Both the position numbers and the translations under genes were made by a program. Below the pieces are notes generated by a model. That model worked only from the letters and a program-made list of their open reading frames with translations. It was not told the DNA's origin and made no database searches. From positions 1-12,002 of the forward strand of contig CAJXVF010000020.1 in the NCBI GenBank assembly GCA_913060845.1: a DNA stretch of 12,002 bases. Reading direction: 5' to 3'. This document shows positions 7,343-12,002 of the stretch, one piece after another. Numbering within the stretch: position 1 is the stretch's first letter; each line of letters opens with the position of its first letter. This DNA is from an uncultured Alphaproteobacteria bacterium. Its GTDB lineage: Bacteria > Pseudomonadota > Alphaproteobacteria > Bin95.

Positions 7343-7366
7343 CTATATAAAGATATGCTTATATAG
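7343..7366. promoter_or_regulatory. 24-bp near-perfect palindrome, likely operator of metH1-metH2
   Basis: The left arm CTATATAA (7343-7350) and right arm TTATATAG (7359-7366) are perfect 8-bp inverted repeats around AGATATGC, whose central ATAT is also symmetrical. In total 20 of 24 positions agree with the reverse complement. It starts 63 nt before the metH1 ATG and covers the place where a -35 box would lie for the GCTATAAC element at 7374-7381, so bound regulator should block RNA polymerase. AT-rich palindromes of this kind suit ArsR-family dimers. SahR, an ArsR-type regulator responsive to S-adenosylhomocysteine, is known to control methionine-cycle genes in Proteobacteria and is my leading candidate by inference. 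Confidence 0.72.
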
Positions 7367-7373
7367 GCATTGT

Positions 7374-7381
7374 GCTATAAC
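7374..7381 (+). promoter_or_regulatory. Probable -10 element of metH1-metH2 promoter
   Basis: GCTATAAC fits the Caulobacter housekeeping -10 consensus GCTANAWC exactly. Transcription would begin about 6-8 nt later, leaving a leader of roughly 17-20 nt that contains the AAGGAG ribosome binding site (7393-7398). No TTGAC-like -35 is present; that position falls in the palindrome. The 11-mer CTATAACCAGC (7375-7385) recurs on the minus strand upstream of the DUF302 gene. Confidence 0.55.
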
Positions 7382-7405
7382 CAGCGCGCTTAAAGGAGTG
7401 CGGGA

Positions 7406-8467
7406 ATGCAAAATCCAGAAGATCGGATCGCTCGGCTACGTGCCGTGGCGGCTAAGCAGGTGCTGGTCATTGATGGCGCTATGGGCACCATGATCCAGAA
7501 CCTGAAATATGACGAAGAGCAGTTTCGCGGTGATAAATTTCAAACATGGAATCAATCACTTCAAGGCGATAATGATCTTCTGAATTTAACGCAGCCGTTG
7601 GCGATCCGCGACATCCATGACCAATATCTGGATGCAGGCGCAGACATCGTGAAGACCAACACCTTCAACGCAACGTCCATCGCCCAGGCTGACTACGGCA
7701 TGGAAGCCCATGTCGCTGGGATCAATCTGGATGGCGCCAAGTTGGCTCGTGCTGCAGCAGACGCCTCCTCAACGGACGAGAAGCCCCGCTTCGTTGCGGG
7801 TGCGATGGGGCCAACGAACCGAACGGCCTCAATCTCACCAGATGTGAATGATCCAGGTAATCGGAATGTGGATTTCGATACACTGGTTGATGCCTATACC
7901 GAACAGGCACGGGCGCTGCTGGAAGGCGGCGTTGACCTTTTCCTAGTCGAAACCGTATTTGACACGTTGAACGCCAAAGCCGCCATCTACGCCCTTAAAG
8001 CGCTGGAGGATGATATTGGTCGCCACACGCCGATCATGGTCTCTGGCACGATTACAGATATGTCCGGCCGCACTTTGTCGGGGCAGACACCGGAAGCGTT
8101 CTGGCACTCGATCATGCATGCGGAACCGTTCAGTGTCGGCTTCAATTGCGCGCTTGGGGCAGAACAGCTTCGGCCGCATATCGCGGCGATTGGGCGGGTT
8201 GCGGATGTTGCCGTCTCTGCCTATCCAAATGCCGGACTTCCCAATGACTTAGGCGGATATGATGAGCAGCCAGATGAAACGGCGGCACATCTGCAAGAGT
8301 GGGCGGACTCTGGCCTTGTGAACATCGTTGGCGGCTGTTGCGGCACAACACCGGACCATATCCGCGCTATCGCAGACGCGGTCGCTGGCAAGAAACCTCG
8401 CCAGATGCCCGGCTTGCCAAAGCGTCTCCGTCTTTCCGGCCTTGAGCCTTTCGTAGCAGCGGCGTAA
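7406..8467 (+). CDS. metH: Split methionine synthase, subunit 1: homocysteine S-methyltransferase domain
   Basis: The 353-residue protein is the N-terminal zinc domain of cobalamin-dependent methionine synthase, a TIM barrel that activates homocysteine for methylation by methylcobalamin. Seen: [11 protein letters not shown] (21-31), [11 protein letters not shown] (54-64), [19 protein letters not shown] (128-138), and zinc ligands Cys248 (GFNCALG) and Cys311-Cys312 (GGCCGTTP). These are offset by one from the E. coli MetH cysteines 247, 310 and 311. The protein ends at RLSGLEPF plus a few residues, the linker that in full-length MetH leads directly to the folate domain. The missing modules are in the next gene, 5 nt downstream in another frame. 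AAGGAG lies 7 nt before the ATG; palindromic operator and -10 box lie upstream. No metF is adjacent. Confidence 0.96.
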   Translation: MQNPEDRIARLRAVAAKQVLVIDGAMGTMIQNLKYDEEQFRGDKFQTWNQSLQGDNDLLNLTQPLAIRDIHDQYLDAGADIVKTNTFNATSIAQADYGMEAHVAGINLDGAKLARAAADASSTDEKPRFVAGAMGPTNRTASISPDVNDPGNRNVDFDTLVDAYTEQARALLEGGVDLFLVETVFDTLNAKAAIYALKALEDDIGRHTPIMVSGTITDMSGRTLSGQTPEAFWHSIMHAEPFSVGFNCALGAEQLRPHIAAIGRVADVAVSAYPNAGLPNDLGGYDEQPDETAAHLQEWADSGLVNIVGGCCGTTPDHIRAIADAVAGKKPRQMPGLPKRLRLSGLEPFVAAA

Positions 8468-8472
8468 CCACG

Positions 8473-11130
8473 ATGCAGCCTACTTTTATCAATGTCGGTG
8501 AGCGGACCAATATTACCGGGTCTGCTAAATTCAAAAAACTCATCATGTCAGATGATTACGACGCTGCACTTGATGTTGCGCGGCAACAAGTGCTGAACGG
8601 CGCGCAGATCATTGACATCAATATGGACGAAGGCCTGCTTGATTCCGAAGCAGCCATGAAAACGTTCCTGAACCTGATCGCCTCAGAACCCGATATCGCG
8701 ACCGTCCCTATCATGATCGACAGCTCCAAATGGTCTGTGATTGAGGCCGGACTGAAATGCGTTCAGGGTAAGTCCATCGTCAACTCGATCAGCATGAAGG
8801 AAGGCGAAGAGCAGTTCCTGGAGCAAGCGCGCGCTTGCCGCCGCTATGGTGCCGCCGTTGTTGTGATGGCGTTTGATGAGACGGGGCAGGCGGATACTAT
8901 TGAGCGCAAAGTCGATATCTGCTCCCGCGCATACAAGCTGCTGGTGGACGAGGTGGGCTTCCCGCCGGAAGACATCATCTTCGACCCCAATATTTTCGCC
9001 GTCGCTACGGGCATTGAAGAGCATGATGACTACGCCGTCGCCTTCATTGAAGCGACGCGGCAGATCAAGCAGAAAATGCCGCTTGTGCATATTTCAGGCG
9101 GCCTCTCGAACGTTTCATTCTCATTCCGGGGCAATGAGATCGTCCGCCGGGCCATGCATTCTGTCTTCCTGTATCACGCGATCCAGGCTGGCATGGACAT
9201 GGGCATCGTCAACGCTGGCCAGCTAGACGTTTACGACGATATTGAGCCTGAACTCCGCGAGCGGGTGGAGGATGTCATCCTGAATCGCCGCGCAGATGGC
9301 ACAGAGCGGCTGCTGGAGATCGCAGAGCGGTTCCGGGGTGGGAAGGGCAAGGCTGGCTTCCAGGAGGACCTTGCGTGGCGCGAAGAGCCGGTTGAGAAGC
9401 GCCTGGAACTCGCCCTCGTCCGTGGTGTGAACACCTATGTCGAGGCGGATACAGAAGAGGCGCGGGCAAGGGCGACCCGCCCGCTGGATGTGATTGAAGG
9501 CCCGCTGATGGCCGGGATGAATGTCGTTGGTGACTTGTTCGGCGCTGGCAAGATGTTCCTGCCCCAGGTGGTAAAATCTGCACGTGTGATGAAGCAGGCT
9601 GTCGCTTATCTGACGCCCTATATTGAGGCTGGAAAGCAGGAAGGCGACGCCAAAGATGCCGGTGCCATCGTGCTCGCGACCGTGAAGGGTGACGTACATG
9701 ATATTGGCAAAAATATCGTTGGCGTCGTGCTTCAATGTAATAATTACAGAGTGATAGACCTCGGCGTTATGACGCCAGTTGAGAAAATTCTGGAAACAGC
9801 AAAGAGGGAAAATGCGGACATCATCGGCTTGTCCGGCCTGATCACGCCGTCGCTGGATGAGATGGTGAATGTCGCCGCTGAAATGCAACGTCAGGATTTC
9901 CATGTGCCATTGCTAATCGGCGGTGCCACGACATCCAAAGCGCACACCGCACTGCGGATTGAGCCTGCCTATGAAAAGCCCGTTGTGCATGTGCTGGATG
10001 CATCCCGCGCCGTTGGCGTTTGCTCGTCGCTGCTATCGCCTGAAAAGTCGAGCGATTTTGCAGCGGATGTCCGCACTGAATATGAAGGCATCCGCGTTGC
10101 TCGCGCTGGCGGCAAAACTGTCCGCAAAGTGCCACTTACGGAAGCCCGTGGCCGGCCCCGGGCTGTTTCCTGGGATAGCTATACGCCGCAGACGCCAAGC
10201 TTCCTCGGGACCCGCGCTTTTGAGGATTATCCGCTGGAAGAACTGGTCAGCCGCATCGATTGGACGCCGTTTTTCCGCACCTGGGAACTCGCAGGCACCT
10301 ACCCGCGTATCTTGGAGGACAGCGTAGTCGGGGAGGCCGCGCGTTCGCTCTTCAAGGACGCGCAGGCCATGCTGGACCAGATTGTTAGTGAGAAGCTGCT
10401 TACGCCGCGCGCTGTTATCGGTTTCTGGCCTGCTCAGCGGGTTGGGGACGACATAGCACTTTATCAGGACGAGGAACGCGGCGCGGTGTTGGAACACATT
10501 CGTTGCCTACGCCAGCAAGTGCTGAAGCGGGATGACAGGCCGTATGATTGCTTGGCCGATTTTGTTGCTGAATCTGGTTCTGGCATTGCGGACTATATGG
10601 GTGGATTTGCTGTCACATCAGGCGCAGAGGCCGAAACCCTGGCCAAAGCCTATGAGGCAGATCATGACGACTACAACAGCATCCTCCTGAAGGCACTGGC
10701 TGACCGGCTGGCTGAAGCGTTCGCCGAGCGCATGCATGAGCGTGTGCGCCAGGAACTATGGGGTTATGCGCTGGATGAAAGCCTCTCGAACGAGGAATTA
10801 GTTCGTGAGCGCTATCATGGCATCCGTCCGGCACCCGGATATCCAGCTTGCCCGGACCATACTGAGAAAGAGACGCTGTTCCGCCTGCTGAATGCGCCGG
10901 AAGCCGCTGGCATAACGCTCACGGAGAGCTTTGCGATGCAGCCGGGTGCGGCCGTATCAGGCTGGTATTTCGCTCACCCTGACGCCAGCTATTTCGGCGT
11001 TTCAAGGATCGAGCGGGATCAGGTTGAGGACTACGCCCAGCGCAAAGGCATGGAAATCGTAGACGTTGAGCGCTGGCTGCGCCCGGTCCTGGGGTATGAC
11101 CCCCTGGACGCGGGCAAGAAAGCAGCCTAG
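8473..11130 (+). CDS. metH: Split methionine synthase, subunit 2: folate-, cobalamin- and AdoMet-binding domains
   Basis: The 885-residue protein supplies the rest of MetH and transfers the methyl group from methyltetrahydrofolate through cobalamin to homocysteine. Order: pterin-binding barrel (about 1-270, opening [16 protein letters not shown]); cobalamin cap (about 290-390); Rossmann cobalamin domain (about 395-540) with Asp407 and His409 in DVHDIGKN, Ser460 in SGLITPS and [11 protein letters not shown] from 483; and reactivation domain (about 560-880) with [15 protein letters not shown] (785-799), the AdoMet-binding motif. The Asp-x-His and Ser residues match the E. coli 757/759/810 ligand triad with constant offset. 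Together the two subunits total 1238 residues, near the 1227 of E. coli MetH. No clear Shine-Dalgarno precedes the ATG; the 5-nt gap from metH1 suggests reinitiation and matched amounts. All key motifs are intact. Confidence 0.96.
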   Translation: MQPTFINVGERTNITGSAKFKKLIMSDDYDAALDVARQQVLNGAQIIDINMDEGLLDSEAAMKTFLNLIASEPDIATVPIMIDSSKWSVIEAGLKCVQGKSIVNSISMKEGEEQFLEQARACRRYGAAVVVMAFDETGQADTIERKVDICSRAYKLLVDEVGFPPEDIIFDPNIFAVATGIEEHDDYAVAFIEATRQIKQKMPLVHISGGLSNVSFSFRGNEIVRRAMHSVFLYHAIQAGMDMGIVNAGQLDVYDDIEPELRERVEDVILNRRADGTERLLEIAERFRGGKGKAGFQEDLAWREEPVEKRLELALVRGVNTYVEADTEEARARATRPLDVIEGPLMAGMNVVGDLFGAGKMFLPQVVKSARVMKQAVAYLTPYIEAGKQEGDAKDAGAIVLATVKGDVHDIGKNIVGVVLQCNNYRVIDLGVMTPVEKILETAKRENADIIGLSGLITPSLDEMVNVAAEMQRQDFHVPLLIGGATTSKAHTALRIEPAYEKPVVHVLDASRAVGVCSSLLSPEKSSDFAADVRTEYEGIRVARAGGKTVRKVPLTEARGRPRAVSWDSYTPQTPSFLGTRAFEDYPLEELVSRIDWTPFFRTWELAGTYPRILEDSVVGEAARSLFKDAQAMLDQIVSEKLLTPRAVIGFWPAQRVGDDIALYQDEERGAVLEHIRCLRQQVLKRDDRPYDCLADFVAESGSGIADYMGGFAVTSGAEAETLAKAYEADHDDYNSILLKALADRLAEAFAERMHERVRQELWGYALDESLSNEELVRERYHGIRPAPGYPACPDHTEKETLFRLLNAPEAAGITLTESFAMQPGAAVSGWYFAHPDASYFGVSRIERDQVEDYAQRKGMEIVDVERWLRPVLGYDPLDAGKKAA

Positions 11131-11134
11131 CGCG

Positions 11135-11590
11135 TTACTGCTTGATAGCAGCGTTTTTCAGTGCATCCAGTACTTTAGCAACCTTCATCGTCTCAGGCGC
11201 GTTGACGGCGATGCCGTGCGCGGCACCCATGGACTGCGGCTGGCGATACATCAGCCACATCTTGCCGTTTGCGTCCTCATAGGCGAGCGCTTTCATCGGC
11301 AGGTCCAAGCCAGCTTCCTGCGATTTTAGCATAATCGGCGTGCCGAGCTTTGGGTTGCCGAAGATGAGCACCGCCGTTGGGCGAAGCTTCGCGTCGGCTT
11401 TCATGGCACCCGCGGCGTGGTCGATACGCGCGAACACGGTGGCACCCTTGCTAAGTACGATTGCTTCGAGCCGGTTCAGCGTTTCCTCAGCTGAATAGGG
11501 GCTCTGCTTGCGGACAAGGTTGGAGGTATCTGCTTGCGCCGCGTTGGAAATCAAAAGGGCGGCGAGCAGGCCAAGAAGGAACTTAGGCAT
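11135..11590 (-). CDS. DUF302-family exported protein
   Basis: The 151-residue protein begins with a signal peptide (MPKFLLGLLAALLISNAAQA, cleavage near 20) and continues as a DUF302 domain. Typical features are SAEETLNRLEAIVLSKGATVFARIDH-like sequence in the N-terminal third, AVLIFGNPKLGTPIM near the middle and PMKALAYED followed by a short beta-rich segment. DUF302 proteins are small alpha/beta proteins of unknown biochemical function; this copy should act in the periplasm. GGAG (plus-strand CTCC at 11598-11601) lies 7 nt before the ATG. The gene converges on metH2, with just 4 nt between the two stop codons and no visible terminator. No functional link with methionine synthesis is implied. 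Confidence 0.88.
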   Translation of the reverse strand: MPKFLLGLLAALLISNAAQADTSNLVRKQSPYSAEETLNRLEAIVLSKGATVFARIDHAAGAMKADAKLRPTAVLIFGNPKLGTPIMLKSQEAGLDLPMKALAYEDANGKMWLMYRQPQSMGAAHGIAVNAPETMKVAKVLDALKNAAIKQ

Positions 11591-11635
11591 AGGTTTTCTC
11601 CGAGTGTGTGGTCATTCGCTGGCAAGACTATGCTG

Positions 11636-11643
11636 GTTATAGG
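11636..11643 (-). promoter_or_regulatory. Probable -10 element of the DUF302 gene
   Basis: On the minus strand this reads CCTATAAC, 7 of 8 matches to GCTANAWC. It is embedded in CTATAACCAGC (minus strand, 11642-11632), an 11-mer shared with the metH1 promoter. The start of transcription would be near 11629, about 39 nt before the ATG. No convincing -35 was found. Confidence 0.4.
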
Positions 11644-11699
11644 CATAGGGCTAAACGCATCTGCGTAATCGGTGATCGCTTGCTGAATTATTTGAGTCT

Positions 11700-11758
11700 T
11701 AAAGTGCTTAGATTCAGGTTCAAATTTCACTTTAGACCCTTTTGTGACGCCTGAATCT
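11700..11758. other. Interleaved inverted repeats, H-type pseudoknot topology
   Basis: Stem 1 can form between TAAAGTG (11700-11706) and CACTTTA (11728-11734), 7 bp. Stem 2 can form between AGATTCAGG (11710-11718) and CCTGAATCT (11750-11758), 9 bp. The arms alternate 1-2-1-2, the order of an H-type pseudoknot, with connecting loops of 3, 9 and 15 nt. TCAC (11727-11730) and GTGA (11744-11747) could alternatively nest inside stem 2. The strand and function are unknown; it could be a structured RNA leader, DNA operators for a dimeric regulator, or chance. Confidence 0.4.
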
Positions 11759-11785
11759 TTAGCTGGACTAATACTGATCACACTA

Positions 11786-11801
11786 TGTGACGTGCATCAC
11801 C
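11786..11801 (+). promoter_or_regulatory. CRP/FNR-family-like binding site
   Basis: TGTGACGTGCATCACC has the CRP layout TGTGA-N6-TCACA with one mismatch in the half-sites. A second overlapping dyad, TCACA-CTA-TGTGA, occupies 11778-11790. The site lies about 90 nt upstream of the short ORF at 11883 and about 195 nt upstream of the DUF302 start, so it is better placed for the rightward transcript. The regulator is not known. Confidence 0.4.
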
Positions 11802-11882
11802 TGTACTCCTTTATTTATTTGAAATTCTTCAGCAGTAACGAGACAGTAATTCATCCAACAGGAACCAAGCTAGGAGAGCACA

Positions 11883-11927
11883 ATGGGTCACTCAGGCATC
11901 CCTACAAAAATTTTGGTGCTGGCCTAG
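11883..11927 (+). CDS. Possible 14-codon leader or truncated ORF
   Basis: ATG 11883 is preceded by AGGAG (11872-11876) at a 6-nt spacing, one of the best ribosome binding sites in the window. The frame encodes MGHSGIPTKILVLA and then stops at TAG (11925-11927). No longer continuation is seen in another frame, so a frameshifted gene is not clearly supported. It could be a leader peptide for a gene to the right, a small protein, or chance. Downstream, GCCCAC (11952-11957) and GTGGGC (11985-11990) could form a hairpin, which would suit a leader, but this is speculation. Confidence 0.3.
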   Translation: MGHSGIPTKILVLA

Positions 11928-11943
11928 CTAAGGGTTTCTGTTC

Positions 11944-11990
11944 AGAGGTTTGCCCACTTGCGTAATACTTTCAAGAGGTTTTCGGTGGGC
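11944..11990 (+). repeat. Direct repeat and possible hairpin after the short ORF
   Basis: AGAGGTTT occurs at 11944-11951 and again at 11974-11981, a 30-nt period, each preceded by TTC or TTCA. The 6-bp inverted pair GCCCAC (11952-11957)/GTGGGC (11985-11990) encloses the second copy in a 27-nt loop. Both are short enough to arise by chance. Confidence 0.25.
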
Positions 11991-12002
11991 CTGTGATTGA
12001 AG

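Larger units (their letters stand above)
11591..12002. other. AT-rich intergenic region with several DNA/RNA elements and no confident gene
   Basis: This 412-nt stretch is visibly AT-richer than the rest. It holds a probable -10 box for the leftward DUF302 gene, a set of inverted repeats, a CRP/FNR-like site and a 14-codon ORF with a strong ribosome binding site. Any gene that these rightward signals serve would lie beyond the right edge. Open frames here are short and do not resemble protein families I know. Confidence 0.6.

Noticed and set aside
7289..7405. SAM or cobalamin riboswitch upstream of metH
   Set aside because: No SAM-II, SAM-I or B12-box features were visible, and the best -10 element leaves only about 20 nt of leader.
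8465..8473. Frameshift or nonsense mutation breaking metH
   Set aside because: The break is exactly at a domain linker, with a clean stop and new ATG, no lost residues in conserved motifs, and split MetH is established in alphaproteobacteria.
9223..9903. 226-codon minus-strand open frame inside metH2
   Set aside because: It is antisense to the conserved cobalamin region of metH2, has no recognisable domain and no promoter or ribosome binding evidence.
11551..11781. 76-codon minus-strand open frame upstream of the DUF302 gene
   Set aside because: It overlaps the DUF302 signal-peptide coding region in another frame, has no good ribosome binding site, and its composition is not protein-like.
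11744..11965. 73-codon plus-strand open frame in the right intergenic region
   Set aside because: There is no ribosome binding site at its ATG and no recognisable domain; it spans the inverted-repeat arm and the CRP-like site.

Overview
The window looks like ordinary chromosomal DNA from an alphaproteobacterium. The evidence is a methionine synthase split into two adjacent genes, a small DUF1467-type membrane protein, -10 elements resembling the Caulobacter housekeeping consensus (GCTANAWC), and moderately GC-rich, densely packed genes. The order cannot be fixed from the sequence; Caulobacterales/Hyphomonadaceae-like or Sphingomonadales-like lineages are guesses. There is no rRNA, tRNA, CRISPR array, transposase or phage gene.

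Left part (1-5804), all on the minus strand. In transcription order: an O-antigen ligase/Wzy_C-type membrane protein (5804-4413), a secreted TPR protein (4345-3851), a cysteine-free quinone-reductase-type MDR oxidoreductase (3776-2748), an L-aspartate dehydrogenase family protein coupled to it by an ATGA overlap (2751-1942), and a large animal-type haem peroxidase with a C-terminal RTX calcium-binding region that runs off the left edge (1843-<1). The peroxidase keeps every haem-site residue I could check and lacks an N-terminal signal, so it is probably exported by a type I secretion system encoded outside the window. Three phased 13-bp repeats lie just upstream of the oxidoreductase.

Middle part (5805-11130), plus strand. 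A divergent intergenic region separates the ligase from an exported PQQ-type aldose sugar dehydrogenase (5941-7032), followed 10 nt later by the DUF1467 protein (7043-7288). Next is cobalamin-dependent methionine synthase as two polypeptides: MetH1 (7406-8467, homocysteine/zinc domain) and MetH2 (8473-11130, folate, cobalamin and reactivation domains), 5 nt apart. Upstream of metH1 a 24-bp near-perfect palindrome overlaps the expected -35 region, and a GCTATAAC -10 box lies just downstream of it. This suggests repression by a dimeric regulator, possibly an ArsR-family SahR-like protein.

Right part (11135-12002). A DUF302 protein with a signal peptide is convergent with metH2, with only 4 nt between stop codons. 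The last 412 nt are AT-richer and hold no confident gene. They contain inverted repeats arranged like an H-type pseudoknot, a CRP/FNR-like site, and a 14-codon ORF with a strong ribosome binding site.

Nothing here is clearly a new multi-gene system. The best leads are the metH operator, the tandem 13-mers, the right-hand intergenic region, and the RTX peroxidase with its unknown export partner.
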